Positions 52,900-63,016 of a stretch of 64,000 nt of DNA are shown piece by piece. The notes beneath the pieces are model-generated. The model was not told the DNA's origin. It worked only from the letters and a program-made list of their open reading frames with translations, and made no database searches. The stretch is from Chryseobacterium polytrichastri (GTDB lineage: Bacteria; Bacteroidota; Bacteroidia; Flavobacteriales; Weeksellaceae): contig NZ_FRAV01000012.1 in NCBI RefSeq assembly GCF_900142445.1, forward strand, positions 1 through 64,000, written 5' to 3'. The position numbers were made by a program, and so were the translations under genes. Positions within the stretch are counted from its first letter, which is position 1; each line of letters opens with the position of its first letter.

Positions 52900-53685
52900 T
52901 TATTCAAGCGCCCAAAGAATCTCCTGAACGGTAAGGAAAAAATTATACATTACTTCCCCGCCGTGCCCTAAGGTTCGTATGATAAACCCGTTATCTTCCA
53001 TGGCTGAAATACCAACTTCCATTTCATTTTGCAATTCGATGTGGGTATAGATGGTTTCAATGAGCGCATTTTTATCTACATGCTTTTTTGTAGTGTAGAA
53101 AATTAAAGTTCCCTGATGGGTATATTCTTCCAGATTACCAATACTTTTAATAGGAATAAGATCAGGCTGAATAAGAATATTATCCTTAACAACCAATTGG
53201 TCTTTATGGTAAATCTCGGTGAGATTCTGAAATCTTGTCAGTTTAAAAAGTTCACCGTAATGCTTTCTTCCACAGGTAATAATTTCACTAATGATAATCT
53301 GGCTGTTTTCTCCGATATTGACCTCAGCTTTGCTCTTAAAATTAGAATCTTCATGCGGAACCACAGGATGCGGAACGTAAGCAAAAGAAGTGTTATCCTG
53401 CATGGAAATATTCAGTTGCTGAACCGCCCGATCTTTCATGTTGAATAATCTCTGATAAGACTGTGACTGAAGCTGTAATGCAGCTCCTTTTTCTAAAGCA
53501 ATATCCAGCTGATAGCGGTCACCATCCAGAATTCCGGGGGAAGAACTCATCACGATTTGATAGAGTTTATGATCTTTTTTCCGTTGTCCTACAGAAACTA
53601 CCCGAAAAGGCGGTGATACATAAAGATCTTTCACATAAGACTTTCCTTCTTTATAGCCGGCTATGATATGTAAGCGACTATCCAT
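52900..53685 (-). CDS. ureD: Urease accessory protein UreD
   Basis: A 261-residue urease chaperone: KDLYVSPPFRVV, SSSPGILDGDRYQLDIALEKGAALQLQSQSYQRLF and YVPHPVVPHEDSNF are typical of UreD (called UreH in some species). It binds apo-urease and with UreF and UreG forms the nickel-delivery complex. It starts directly after the ureG stop, with no gap, so the two are co-translated. The product is cytoplasmic. Confidence 0.93.
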   Translation of the reverse strand: MDSRLHIIAGYKEGKSYVKDLYVSPPFRVVSVGQRKKDHKLYQIVMSSSPGILDGDRYQLDIALEKGAALQLQSQSYQRLFNMKDRAVQQLNISMQDNTSFAYVPHPVVPHEDSNFKSKAEVNIGENSQIIISEIITCGRKHYGELFKLTRFQNLTEIYHKDQLVVKDNILIQPDLIPIKSIGNLEEYTHQGTLIFYTTKKHVDKNALIETIYTHIELQNEMEVGISAMEDNGFIIRTLGHGGEVMYNFFLTVQEILWALE

Positions 53686-54324
53686 TTATCTTACAAGATT
53701 CGGTTCTTCACAGTCTTCCAATAAAGCATATTTCTTTACCCAACCGATCACTTTATCCAGTCCTTCATCCGTTTTAAGATTTGTAAATACGAAAGGAGTT
53801 CCGTTTCTCATTCTTCTTGCATCATTTTCCATTACCTCAAGACTTGCGCCTACATGCGGGGCTAAATCTATTTTATTAATGATCAATAAATCTGATCTTG
53901 TAATACCAGGACCTCCTTTTCTAGGAATTTTCTCTCCTTCTGCCACATCAATAATAAAAATAGTAACATCCGCAAGATCCGGACTGAAAGTTGCCGATAG
54001 GTTATCTCCTCCACTTTCGATAAAAATAAGTTCGATCTCTGGAAAGCGAGCTGCTAATTCATCCACCGCTTCCAAATTCATACTTGCATCTTCACGAATT
54101 GCTGTGTGTGGGCAACCTCCTGTTTCTACTCCGATAATACGATCATGGGGAAGAAGACTGTTTTTAGCCATAAACTCAGCATCTTCTTTGGTATAAATAT
54201 CATTGGTAATTACGCCAAGATCATACGTACCATATAATTTTCTGCTTAATCTTTCTAATAAAGCAGTTTTCCCTGAGCCTACAGGTCCTGCCACTCCTAC
54301 TTTTATATACTTTCTATTTTCCAT
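53686..54324 (-). CDS. ureG: Urease accessory GTPase UreG
   Basis: A 212-residue SIMIBI-class GTPase: P-loop [16 protein letters not shown] at 8-25, [19 protein letters not shown] with the metal-binding Cys-Pro-His, [11 protein letters not shown] and [11 protein letters not shown]. It hydrolyses GTP to load nickel into UreC. Length and motifs are typical. The 177-nt gap to ureF upstream is unusual in such an operon and contains a degenerate repeat. Confidence 0.96.
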   Translation of the reverse strand: MENRKYIKVGVAGPVGSGKTALLERLSRKLYGTYDLGVITNDIYTKEDAEFMAKNSLLPHDRIIGVETGGCPHTAIREDASMNLEAVDELAARFPEIELIFIESGGDNLSATFSPDLADVTIFIIDVAEGEKIPRKGGPGITRSDLLIINKIDLAPHVGASLEVMENDARRMRNGTPFVFTNLKTDEGLDKVIGWVKKYALLEDCEEPNLVR

Positions 54325-54501
54325 TTTTAATCTATGTTATTTTTTATGAATTGTAAAAATTGACACTGAAATTAATTCAATTTTGTTATTTTTATCGCAA
54401 AGTCCGCAAGGATTTTTTTGATTTTAGTTATGAATATTTTTAAGTTCGCAAGGGCGTTTCACTCAGCGAAGTTCTGTGGTTGTTACATTTTTAAACTCTG
54501 A
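54325..54501. repeat. Degenerate CGCAAAG-type repeat inside the urease operon
   Basis: The 177-nt gap between ureF and ureG contains ATCGCAAAGTCCGCAAGG and TTCGCAAGGGCGTTTCACTC. It is the same family of words as at 16310 and 39481. No gene or terminator is seen. Confidence 0.6.
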
Positions 54502-55194
54502 TTAAGACATGTAGAGCCTTGAATACAATCTTTCATGTTGCATACAACGAATATCGAAAGATGTATTACAAAGACCTACTAAATCTCTGTCGAGTTCTAT
54601 GGTTTCCTGCGCTGTTTTTTCCATGATGGGATATAATTCGAACAAAATATCCTGCCCGTCAAGCTGTCCCAGCGGAACCAACTTTACAGCATTGGTGATC
54701 ATTCCTGCCAATGAAGTATAATAGAATCCGAAAAGCGCTTCGTATAAAGGAATCCCCAACAAACATGTGTAGATTCCGAAGACAACACCGTAATGAGAAC
54801 TTGCTTCACGGTTTTTAATAGCCTCTTCATACGCTTCCATAAACTCGAAATTTTCGTTTCTTTTGAAAATCTTGATTAAACGCAATCCCAATTTCTGACT
54901 TGCCTGTCGAATTTCTTTCGGACATTTCAATGCATTACACTCTTCATCCAACTTTAAGATAGCCTTCAAATCTTTAGATTCTGTTGCTTCATACGCCAGT
55001 TTTACAAAAGCACCATCATTGTATTTCAGGTTGTATTTGAGCATATTTTCAACAAATTCCTTTGCGGTTTCTCTGTTGTTCACTATCCTTTTTTGCACAT
55101 ACGTTTCCAACCCGTTAGAATGGGTATAGCCTCCGATAGGTAAAGTAGGATCTGAAATATGTAATAGGCTGGCTAAAAATTTCATGTTATTCAT
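54502..55194 (-). CDS. ureF: Urease accessory protein UreF
   Basis: A 230-residue helical protein: ISDPTLPIGGYTHSNGLETYVQ at the N-terminus and SSHYGVVFGIYTCLLGIPLYEALFGFYYTSLAGMITNAVKLVPLGQLDGQ in the core define UreF, which bridges UreD and UreG. The first ATG overlaps ureE by 8 nt; a second ATG three codons on (MKFLASLLHISD) starts right after the ureE stop and fits the family equally well. Confidence 0.93.
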   Translation of the reverse strand: MNNMKFLASLLHISDPTLPIGGYTHSNGLETYVQKRIVNNRETAKEFVENMLKYNLKYNDGAFVKLAYEATESKDLKAILKLDEECNALKCPKEIRQASQKLGLRLIKIFKRNENFEFMEAYEEAIKNREASSHYGVVFGIYTCLLGIPLYEALFGFYYTSLAGMITNAVKLVPLGQLDGQDILFELYPIMEKTAQETIELDRDLVGLCNTSFDIRCMQHERLYSRLYMS

Positions 55195-55696
55195 CTTTTG
55201 GAGCTGCCATTTTTAAAATTTTAGTAAAAATTGATGAACCTAAACTGCCATGTCCGTGAGGTTCTACGTTAGACTTAAGAAGATTCAATAGCTTTACCAA
55301 TTGTTTCTCCGGTTTGTAGCCACTCACTTCCAACCATTTATACATCGGTGTTTCAAAAGGCAAAAGCACTTTATCTTCCTGTATAAAAAGAGGGATATGT
55401 TTGTTCCCAATTTCATAACATACCGTTCCCATTTCCAACATCGAAGTAGGAGAAATAACAATTGCTTCTGTTTCTAAAATATTAACAACAATCAATTTCT
55501 CTTCATTTTCGAAAAGAATATCCCCTTCTCTGAGGCGTTGCCCTTCTCTAAGAAATTTAATCGCAATATCTTCTCCATTACGTGTCTTTTTACGCTGAAT
55601 CCTTTTAGTAGATTCATACCATTCAAGATCAAGATAATCTACAATTTTTGTTGTCGGATTTTGTGCGATATTTCCTATGGTTTCATTAATTATCAT
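55187..55696 (-). CDS. ureE: Urease accessory protein UreE
   Basis: A 169-residue nickel metallochaperone. The N-terminal peptide-binding part (STKRIQRKKTRNGEDIAIKFLREGQRLREGDIL) and the C-terminal Ni-binding part (ALLxxG-like segment IPLFIQEDKVLLPFETPMYKWLE, then VEPHGHGSLG) are present. Unlike the Klebsiella protein it has no His-rich tail. Its ATG overlaps the 3' end of the outer-membrane protein gene by 11 nt. Confidence 0.9.
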   Translation of the reverse strand: MIINETIGNIAQNPTTKIVDYLDLEWYESTKRIQRKKTRNGEDIAIKFLREGQRLREGDILFENEEKLIVVNILETEAIVISPTSMLEMGTVCYEIGNKHIPLFIQEDKVLLPFETPMYKWLEVSGYKPEKQLVKLLNLLKSNVEPHGHGSLGSSIFTKILKMAAPKDE

Positions 55697-56333
55697 CTTT
55701 CTTTGCTTTTTTTCTGAAGTCTAAATTTTTAGAAATTCCTACTCCGAATGTTGAACCACTGATTCCTGCAACATAGCTTTTCGTCCAACCTTCTTTTGCC
55801 TTAGTCTGGAGCATAGAGAGCTCAGCGAATTTAAATTTCAAAGCCCAACCGCCACCTAATACAATCCCTATCAAAGGATAGGCTCGAAGACGGAATCCAT
55901 TAAAGTTTTCCATAGATTCTGCAGCTCCTGAAACTTGCTGTCCCCAAACGTAATGGGCATCAACCTGAGCAATCAGTACAAAATATTTACCTAACATTAA
56001 TGATGGACTGTACCAAAGTCCCGCTTCATTTTGTTTATATACTACGCTATGGTTTACCGTATTTTGTGAGTAAGCGTAATTAACACCAACAAGATCATTA
56101 TTGTTGATAAAATACCCTAATCCGATAGGTGCGCTCGAAACGGTACTGCTGCTGCTTGAAGGTGTTGTAATTTTGGAGTAATCTAATGAACCATATACCA
56201 TGAACTGTCCTTGTGGTCCTTCATCGTCGCTCTTCAGTCTTCTTCCTCCTAAAAACTGTCCGTTCATTCTCCCCGAAAACATCGACATTCCTGCCACTGC
56301 AAAAGAAAAAGCGGCTTTGTTAAAATTTTTCAT
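55686..56333 (-). CDS. Small outer-membrane beta-barrel protein in the urease operon
   Basis: A 215-residue exported protein. A Sec signal (AAFSFAVAGMSMFSG) is followed by amphipathic strands with aromatic ends (GQFMVYGSLDYSKI, LVGVNYAYSQNTVNHSV, FVLIAQVDAHYVWGQQ), the pattern of an eight-stranded barrel. It sits between ureC and ureE and overlaps ureE by 11 nt, so it is truly part of the operon. It may be a pore for urea or nickel; the class is not a usual urease partner. No family name is given. Confidence 0.75.
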   Translation of the reverse strand: MKNFNKAAFSFAVAGMSMFSGRMNGQFLGGRRLKSDDEGPQGQFMVYGSLDYSKITTPSSSSSTVSSAPIGLGYFINNNDLVGVNYAYSQNTVNHSVVYKQNEAGLWYSPSLMLGKYFVLIAQVDAHYVWGQQVSGAAESMENFNGFRLRAYPLIGIVLGGGWALKFKFAELSMLQTKAKEGWTKSYVAGISGSTFGVGISKNLDFRKKAKKDDN

Positions 56334-56370
56334 TTCTATACTTTAATTATTTAAAATTGTAGATTAAACA

Positions 56371-56401
56371 AGCCTTATAGATTTCAGAAACCTATAAGGC
56401 T
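56371..56401 (-). terminator. Intercistronic hairpin after ureC
   Basis: Perfect 10-bp stem AGCCTTATAG / CTATAAGGCT in the 76-nt gap between ureC and the barrel gene. There is no good U run, so partial termination or protection of the ureABC message is more likely than full stop. Confidence 0.6.
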
Positions 56402-56409
56402 GCTTCATT

Positions 56410-58131
56410 TTAGAATAAAAAATATAACTGAGTAAGCGGAAGTTTCTCTGCAGGCTCACAAGTGATATGCACCCCATCTACGGTTACTTTGTAGTTTTCA
56501 GGATTCACCTCAATTACTGGTGTTTTATCATTATGAATAAGATCCTTTTTAGAAATATTTCTGCAATTTTTTACAGGAAGAATCATTTTTTCTAATTTAT
56601 AACTCGCGATCGCTCCGCTATCAATAGAGATCTGAGAAACAAAAGTGGCACATATTCCGTATTTTGCACGGCCATGAGCACCAAACATATTTCTATAAAT
56701 AACCGGTTGTGGTGTTGGAATAGACGCATTTGGGTCTCCCATTTTACTGGCAATTACAAAACCTCCTTTAACAATCATTTCGGGTTTTGCTCCAAATAAT
56801 TCAGGTTTCCAGATTACTAAGTCAGCTAATTTTCCGGCTTCAATTGAACCCACATATTCTGAAATTCCGTGAGCAATAGCAGGGTTAATGGTATACTTCG
56901 CGATATAACGTTTTGCACGGAAATTATCATGCAATGTATTTTCATCTTCTTCCAGCTGACCACGCTGATCTTTCATTTTACTTGCCGTCTGCCATGTTCT
57001 GATAATCACTTCTCCCGGTCTTCCCATTGCCTGAGAATCGGAACTCATAATACTGAATGCTCCAATATCATGTAGAATATCCTCAGCAGCAATTGTTTCC
57101 GGACGAATACGTGAGTCTGCAAATGCTACATCTTCAGGAATGTTTTTACTTAAATGGTGACATACCATCAACATATCCAAATGCTCATCTATCGTGTTGA
57201 TTGTATAAGGACGTGTAGGATTTGTGGAAGCCGGAAGTACATTAGGATACATTGCCGCTTTAATAATATCTGGGGCATGCCCTCCTCCTGCACCTTCTGT
57301 ATGGAAGGTGTGAATTACCCTTCCATCAATCGCTCTCATCGTATCTTCCAAAAAGCCACTTTCATTTAAAGTGTCTGTATGGATTGCCACCTGAACATCA
57401 TATTTATCAGCCACTTTTAATGAAGCATCAATTACCGCAGGTGTAGCCCCCCAATCTTCATGAATCTTCACCCCTAGTGCTCCCGCTTCCACCTGCTCTT
57501 CAATGGGTCCTTCTGTAGAACAGTTTCCTTTTCCAAAGAATCCTAAATTCATAGGATATTCTTCCGCTGCTTCTAACATCTTCTGCATGTTGAATTTTCC
57601 CGGAGTAACGGTGGTTGCATTTGTTCCATCATTAGGTCCTGTTCCACCCCCAATCATCGTAGTAATACCACTGTAAAGAGAGGTTTCAATTTGTTGCGGA
57701 CAGATATAATGAATGTGTGTATCAATTCCTCCGGCAGTTACAATTTGCCCTTTGGCGCCATGCACTTCTGTAGAAGCACCAATGATCATATTGGGAGTAA
57801 CCCCATCCATCGTATCAGGATTTCCGGCTTTACCAATGCCAACGATCTTACCGTCTTTAATTCCGATATCTGCTTTTACAATCCCCCAATGGTCTATAAT
57901 TGTTGCTCCTGTAATACAAAGATCTAAGACGCCTTCATCTCTTTTAGCAGTCCCGTTTTGTCCCATCCCGTCACGTACGGTTTTTCCTCCTCCAAAAACA
58001 GCTTCATCACCATAATGGGTAAAATCTTTTTCTATCTCAATGATCATTTCTGTATCACCAAGTCTAATTCGGTCTCCTGTAGTAGGACCTAATATATTTG
58101 CGTATTGTCTTCTGTCTACGTTTAAACTCAT
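56410..58131 (-). CDS. ureC: Urease subunit alpha UreC
   Basis: A 573-residue catalytic subunit that hydrolyses urea to ammonia and carbamate with two nickel ions. Intact active-site segments are [10 protein letters not shown] (two His ligands), [13 protein letters not shown] (carbamylated Lys), [16 protein letters not shown], the mobile flap [16 protein letters not shown] with Cys and His, and SSDSQAMGR (Asp ligand). The length is the usual one. It starts one nucleotide after ureB; all structural genes lie in order A-B-C. Confidence 0.98.
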   Translation of the reverse strand: MSLNVDRRQYANILGPTTGDRIRLGDTEMIIEIEKDFTHYGDEAVFGGGKTVRDGMGQNGTAKRDEGVLDLCITGATIIDHWGIVKADIGIKDGKIVGIGKAGNPDTMDGVTPNMIIGASTEVHGAKGQIVTAGGIDTHIHYICPQQIETSLYSGITTMIGGGTGPNDGTNATTVTPGKFNMQKMLEAAEEYPMNLGFFGKGNCSTEGPIEEQVEAGALGVKIHEDWGATPAVIDASLKVADKYDVQVAIHTDTLNESGFLEDTMRAIDGRVIHTFHTEGAGGGHAPDIIKAAMYPNVLPASTNPTRPYTINTIDEHLDMLMVCHHLSKNIPEDVAFADSRIRPETIAAEDILHDIGAFSIMSSDSQAMGRPGEVIIRTWQTASKMKDQRGQLEEDENTLHDNFRAKRYIAKYTINPAIAHGISEYVGSIEAGKLADLVIWKPELFGAKPEMIVKGGFVIASKMGDPNASIPTPQPVIYRNMFGAHGRAKYGICATFVSQISIDSGAIASYKLEKMILPVKNCRNISKKDLIHNDKTPVIEVNPENYKVTVDGVHITCEPAEKLPLTQLYFLF

Positions 58132-58132
58132 A

Positions 58133-58501
58133 TTACAGATTTTTATAATTTAATTGATTGGCTTTGGCTACACTTTCCGCTTTTTGAGTATCTGAATCTA
58201 CAGACCCATCTACAAGATTGTTGAAGCCTATTGCTTTCTTAGTTCCTCCTATTTCCACAAGCTCTACTTCTTTTTCTTCTCCCGGTTCAAAACGTACCGC
58301 TGTGCTAGCCACAATGTTCAGCCTTTTTCCGAAAGCTTTCTCACGATCGAAGCTCATTGCTTTATTCACTTCAAAAAAATGAAAGTGAGATCCCACCTGA
58401 ATAGGACGGTCTCCTGTATTGATTACTTTTATAGTCACCGTTGCACGGCCTTCATTACAAATGATAATGCCTTCTTTTACAAAAATTTCTCCTGGTATCA
58501 T
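58133..58501 (-). CDS. ureB: Urease subunit beta UreB
   Basis: A 122-residue beta subunit. Hallmarks are [56 protein letters not shown] and [16 protein letters not shown]. It forms the trimer with UreA and UreC. The separate A and B genes show the three-subunit type, not the fused Helicobacter type. Confidence 0.97.
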   Translation of the reverse strand: MIPGEIFVKEGIIICNEGRATVTIKVINTGDRPIQVGSHFHFFEVNKAMSFDREKAFGKRLNIVASTAVRFEPGEEKEVELVEIGGTKKAIGFNNLVDGSVDSDTQKAESVAKANQLNYKNL

Positions 58502-58512
58502 AATAAGTAAGT

Positions 58513-58815
58513 TTAACGAATTGGATTGTGTACGGTTACTAACTTGGTTCCATCAGGAAAAGTAGCTTCAATCTGAACATCATGAATCATTGCTGCCACT
58601 CCCGGCATCACGTCATCTACTGTAAGAATCTGAGCGCCTTCCTGCATCAGATCAGCAACTCTTTTTCCATCTCGGGCGCCTTCCATTAAAAAATGGCTGA
58701 TTAAAGCAACCGATTCCGGATAATTTAACTTAACACCTCTTGCCTTTCTTTTCAGGGCAAGCTCTCCTGCCATATGCAGCATAAGTTTTTCTGTTTCTCT
58801 GGGGGTTAAATGCAT
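58513..58815 (-). CDS. ureA: Urease subunit gamma UreA
   Basis: A 100-residue gamma subunit: [42 protein letters not shown] and VTVHNPIR at the end. First gene of the urease operon; the preceding 157-nt gap must carry its promoter, for which I see no perfect -7 element. Confidence 0.97.
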   Translation of the reverse strand: MHLTPRETEKLMLHMAGELALKRKARGVKLNYPESVALISHFLMEGARDGKRVADLMQEGAQILTVDDVMPGVAAMIHDVQIEATFPDGTKLVTVHNPIR

Positions 58816-58972
58816 AAATATTTTTATTTAGAATTAAACATATCGTATCTTTTTGCCTCTTCTAAAAAAGACAAATAAAAGTATCTGAAAACTAAGTTTA
58901 GGAAATATAAATCTCTATCCAGTAATCGAATACGGACAAATTAAGATTTAAAAACAAACGAAAAAATGAAAA

Positions 58973-59344
58973 TTAACAACCAGATATCTGCAAAGAATGG
59001 TAAAGTATATACCTGGGTAAAGTAATAAATGAAAAATTATGAGCAACAATTGGTTGAGGTGAAAAATATTGGATGCTAAATAAATCAGCAACCCATTTTT
59101 CTATGAGTACCTCAACAGCAAATTGGGTCTTATTTATATCTTCTATAATAAGCTCATCCGGAATATCTGATAAATTGTAAACATCAACCTGATTTTGAAC
59201 ATCCGCTTTCTGTAGGTATGCAGTTGATTTAGCAATACTAGAATGCGATTGATTTTTACTTTTGAAAAGGTTCAATCCTACTAATACTATCGTCAATAAG
59301 AACACGATATTAAGGAGTAAGATTCTATTTTTTCTTTTTATCAT
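58973..59344 (-). CDS. Hypothetical membrane-anchored protein
   Basis: A 123-residue protein with one N-terminal membrane helix (ILLLNIVFLLTIVLVGLNLF) and a polar exported tail ending LPRYILYHSLQISGC. No family is known to me. It is upstream of ureA on the same strand, separated by 157 nt. It resembles proteins that sit near metal-responsive genes in Bacteroidota, but I cannot show it. Confidence 0.65.
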   Translation of the reverse strand: MIKRKNRILLLNIVFLLTIVLVGLNLFKSKNQSHSSIAKSTAYLQKADVQNQVDVYNLSDIPDELIIEDINKTQFAVEVLIEKWVADLFSIQYFSPQPIVAHNFSFITLPRYILYHSLQISGC

Positions 59345-59636
59345 TACGAGTATAAAATTACAACAACAAAAAGCAGATCACTATCAAAAAGGTTATTTAA
59401 AATGTTCAAAATCGTGACAAAGCATAAAAATAAACTAAGTCTCTGAAAATTTATTACTTACATTTATTATTCTTAGAATTTTCTCTAAAATTTGCTATTT
59501 TTACATTCAATCAAGCCTAATCTACTTGAAAGCATTTTTTAATCTTTAATGATGAATGGCTTAATTTTAGATAGACATTAACTTATTATCATCAGCCAAA
59601 CCTGAAAAAAACTATTAAAATCAAAATTATCAATTT
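59345..59636. other. Intergenic region upstream of the AsmA-like gene
   Basis: 292-nt spacer between divergent genes, AT-rich. TATTTTTA near 59492 resembles the TAnnTTTG element for the + strand gene. No other structure is seen. Confidence 0.45.
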
Positions 59637-62528
59637 ATGGAAAAGTTTAAAAAAATAATTTTGAAAATTTTGAAATGGACAGGAATTTCACTGGCATCAA
59701 TTCTATTTTTGATGTTTATTATTCCTATTCTATTTCCGGGGACTATCTCTGAGCAGGTGAAAATATTTGCGAATAAACATCTGGCAGGAAAACTAGATTA
59801 TAAGAAAACACACCTAACTTTTTTCAGACATTTCCCTTCCCTTACCCTTTCCGTAGATGATCTTATTTTATACGGATCAAAACCTTTTCAGCAAGATACC
59901 TTGCTTACGGCAAAAGAAGTTGCGGTAGGAATCAACTTGAAAAATCTGATTTTCAACCGTGAAGTAAAAATCGATGAAATATATGTTACTGATGCCTATG
60001 CCAATGTTTTTGTAAATACTAAAGGGGAAGCCAATTATAACGTTTACATTTCAGAGCCATCTGAAACGCCAAAAGATAATACAGAGACAGGCACTTCAAT
60101 AAAACTGGATCTTATTAAATTCAAAAATAGCCATATAAAATATGTTGACCATGCCGCTAAGATATTAGTGGATGCAAAGGGGCTGAATTATACCGGAAAA
60201 GGAGGATTAAGTGAAGATATTTTTGATCTTCAAACTAATTTGGATATTGATAAAGTAGATTTTAGCCTTAACAGAATATACTATGCAAAGCAAAAGAAGT
60301 TACATGCCGATCTTATAACAAGAATTAATACGAATGCATTAACTTTTGTATTAAGAAAAAACGAATTAAAAGTCAATGATCTTCCTTTAAAATTTACCGG
60401 TTTTGCAAGTATTCTTAAAGATGGATATAACCTCGATATTAAAGCTGCTTCTGAAAAAACAACGATCCGTGAAATGATATCTGCATTACCTCCACAATAT
60501 CTTGATTGGGCAAAAGACACCAAAATAGAAGGTAACAGTGATTTATATTTTAATGTAAAAGGAAGATTCAGTGAACCTAAAAATCTTAAACCAAGAGTGA
60601 AGGTTCGACTTTTGGTTAAAAACGGATTTATTTCGAACGGAAAAGCTCCTGTTCCAATGAACAATTTGAATATGGATCTTAATGTTGATCTCCCATCATT
60701 AGACACCAATCAATTAGCCATAAATCTAAAAAAACTAAGTTTTGATCTTGGCCCGAATAATAATTTCCTTGCTTACGTAAGTACAAAAGGGCTCAACGAA
60801 ATGAATGTAAATGCCAATATAAAAGGAGCCGTAAATCTTCAGACATTGCAACAGACATTAGGCCTCAAAAACATTGAAATACGAGGTCTTATGGATACCA
60901 ATATAAAAGCCAACGGGATTTTCAGCATGGATAAAAAACTGTTTCCAAAAACCAATGGATATATCAATCTTAAAGATGGTTTTGTAAAAACAAAATATTA
61001 CCCCAATCCTATTCAGAATATTAATTTGGTTGCTAATGTTATCAATACCGATGGTACTTTTAAAAGCCTTGGTGTGAATTTGAATCCCTTCAGGTTTGAT
61101 TTTGAAGGAAATCCGGTTTCCGTGAATGCAGATCTACAAAATACAGAAGACCTATTGTATAAAATAAAAACGAAAGGAGTTTTAAATGTTGGACGAATTT
61201 ATAAAGTGTTTGCTAAAAAAGGCTTAGACATCAGCGGACTGATCATAGCTAATGTATCGCTTAACGGTCGACAAAGCTATGCAACAACAGGCCAGTACAG
61301 CAAACTTGATAACAAAGGAACCTTAATTTTAAAAAATATAAAAGCCACCACAGAATATCTCCCGAAATCGTTTTATATCAAAGAAGGAAATTTTCAGTTT
61401 GAAAATGAAAAAATGTGGTTTAGAAAGTTTAATGCTAATTATGGAAAATCAGATTTTGCATTAAATGGATATCTTTTAAATACCATTAATTATTTCATTG
61501 AAAGAAAAGGCACGCTGCACGGGAAATTTGTAATGAACTCCAATTACATTTTAGTTGATGAATTTATGGCGCTAAAAAGTGGCGACAATACAAATAAATC
61601 CATCGAACTAGAATATGCAAAAGAAGAAAACCCAAAAAGCAGCGGCGTTGTTATTATACCAAAAAATCTGGATGTTTCTTTAGATGCCAATGCTAAAAGA
61701 GTTGACTTTAAAGGCTTAGATCTTAACCATCTAAAAGGAAATGCTTCTGTAACCAATGGTCAGGTTTATCTTAAAAATACTTCTTTTGACATTATCGGAA
61801 GCCGAATGAATATGGATGCCCGCTATAAGGATTTATCACCGTTAGCCGCCAACTATGACATTGCCCTAAAAGTTCAGGATTTCAATGTTCAAAGAGCCTA
61901 TAAGGAGATTGATATGGTACGCCAAATGGCCACTGCTGCTAAAGATGTTAAAGGGATTGTATCTTTGGATTATAAACTAAAAGGTGATTTAGATAAAAAT
62001 ATGAGCCCAATTTATCCGTCGCTGGAAGGTGGTGGTATTGTAAATCTTCGTGATGTAGAAGTAAAAAATCTTAAAATGCTATCTGCCGTAGGTGATAATA
62101 TTGGAGCTAAAGCCTTTGATAATCCTGATATGAAAGGGGTAAACATCGAAACTCATATCAAAAACAACCTCATTCATATTGATAAGTTCACGTTTAAAGT
62201 TTCTGCTCTTCGGCCTACTATTAGTGGAACCACAAGTTTCAATGGCTTGCTAGATCTGCAGGTAAGAGTTGGGCTTCCACCAGGCGGATGGATTGGTATT
62301 CCGGTGGTCGTAACAGGAACTCAGGACAATCCAAAAATAAAAGTTTTCAGTAAAAAGGGTCAGGGAATAGTTGATGCTCTATATAATAAAAAATCTCACA
62401 AACTGATTCGTGAAGAACGACGTGCCGCGAAAAAAACAAGAAAAGAGCAACGTCAAGATAAAGAAGCTCAGGAACAGAAAGCAAAGAATGCGGAACAACA
62501 AATCAATAAAGATCTTAAGAAAAAATAG
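59637..62528 (+). CDS. AsmA family protein
   Basis: A 963-residue protein with an N-terminal membrane helix (ISLASILFLMFIIPILF) and a long beta-rich periplasmic body of AsmA type: THLTFFRHFPSLTLSVDDLILYG near 60, many short strand repeats, and the C-terminal AsmA_2-like segment LDYKLKGDLDKNMSPIYPSLEGGGIVNLRDVEVKN and INGLLDLQVRVGLPPGGWIG. AsmA-like proteins bridge the inner and outer membranes and help move lipids. The end carries a Lys/Arg/Glu-rich tail (EERRAAKKTRKEQRQDKEAQEQ) that is unusual for the family. It stands alone with a strong terminator. Confidence 0.88.
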   Translation: MEKFKKIILKILKWTGISLASILFLMFIIPILFPGTISEQVKIFANKHLAGKLDYKKTHLTFFRHFPSLTLSVDDLILYGSKPFQQDTLLTAKEVAVGINLKNLIFNREVKIDEIYVTDAYANVFVNTKGEANYNVYISEPSETPKDNTETGTSIKLDLIKFKNSHIKYVDHAAKILVDAKGLNYTGKGGLSEDIFDLQTNLDIDKVDFSLNRIYYAKQKKLHADLITRINTNALTFVLRKNELKVNDLPLKFTGFASILKDGYNLDIKAASEKTTIREMISALPPQYLDWAKDTKIEGNSDLYFNVKGRFSEPKNLKPRVKVRLLVKNGFISNGKAPVPMNNLNMDLNVDLPSLDTNQLAINLKKLSFDLGPNNNFLAYVSTKGLNEMNVNANIKGAVNLQTLQQTLGLKNIEIRGLMDTNIKANGIFSMDKKLFPKTNGYINLKDGFVKTKYYPNPIQNINLVANVINTDGTFKSLGVNLNPFRFDFEGNPVSVNADLQNTEDLLYKIKTKGVLNVGRIYKVFAKKGLDISGLIIANVSLNGRQSYATTGQYSKLDNKGTLILKNIKATTEYLPKSFYIKEGNFQFENEKMWFRKFNANYGKSDFALNGYLLNTINYFIERKGTLHGKFVMNSNYILVDEFMALKSGDNTNKSIELEYAKEENPKSSGVVIIPKNLDVSLDANAKRVDFKGLDLNHLKGNASVTNGQVYLKNTSFDIIGSRMNMDARYKDLSPLAANYDIALKVQDFNVQRAYKEIDMVRQMATAAKDVKGIVSLDYKLKGDLDKNMSPIYPSLEGGGIVNLRDVEVKNLKMLSAVGDNIGAKAFDNPDMKGVNIETHIKNNLIHIDKFTFKVSALRPTISGTTSFNGLLDLQVRVGLPPGGWIGIPVVVTGTQDNPKIKVFSKKGQGIVDALYNKKSHKLIREERRAAKKTRKEQRQDKEAQEQKAKNAEQQINKDLKKK

Positions 62529-62560
62529 AAAAGTACTGTCTGAAATATGACAGTACTTTT
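62529..62560. terminator. Terminator after the AsmA-like gene
   Basis: Perfect 12-bp stem AAAAGTACTGTC / GACAGTACTTTT with an 8-nt loop and T's; also serves the convergent gene. Confidence 0.92.
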
Positions 62561-62582
62561 TTGTGAAATTTAGATTATTCTA

Positions 62583-62855
62583 TTACCTATTTAAAGTATA
62601 ATCATCTAAAACAGTATTGAAATAATGATCAATACTTTCTTTAGCATTTTTACACATCATTAATAACTCTTCTTGTTTAGCATCTTCAAATGCAAAATCA
62701 TCTTCAATTTCAATGATAAACTCGGTTACTTTTTCTGTATTCATTAAATTGAACGCCATTAAATCGTTCAAAGAATTAAGTTGGTTTTCTTCTTCAAAAA
62801 ACGGCATTTTACGGCTGATAGAATCTTTATATTGAAAGAGCTGTATTATTTTCAT
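62583..62855 (-). CDS. Hypothetical small acidic protein
   Basis: About 90 residues when started at the ATG at 62855 (MKIIQLFQYKDS); three more codons upstream are possible. It is acidic and helical (FIIEIEDDFAFEDAKQEELLMMCKNAKESIDHYF) with no export signal. No family is recognised. It is convergent with the AsmA gene and uses the shared terminator. Confidence 0.65.
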   Translation of the reverse strand: MKIIQLFQYKDSISRKMPFFEEENQLNSLNDLMAFNLMNTEKVTEFIIEIEDDFAFEDAKQEELLMMCKNAKESIDHYFNTVLDDYTLNR

Positions 62856-62912
62856 GACTAGCAATATAGATAATTTATTGTTATTTTAAGTGCGTTAATT
62901 TTTGTCAATATT

Positions 62913-62949
62913 TCAAAAAAAAGGATAGAGACTCATAAGCTTCTATCCT
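62913..62949 (-). terminator. Terminator of the CsbD-like gene
   Basis: AGGATAGA / TCTATCCT stem with an A run on its left, the U run for the - strand. Confidence 0.75.
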
Positions 62950-63016
62950 CTTATTAAAACTCGTTGAAAACATATATACTATTTCCTCTTAGTTTTAATG
63001 AGTATTTGAAAATAGT

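Noticed and set aside
57154..58015. Several frames opposite ureC
   Set aside because: Shadow frames of a strongly conserved gene; no independent signals.
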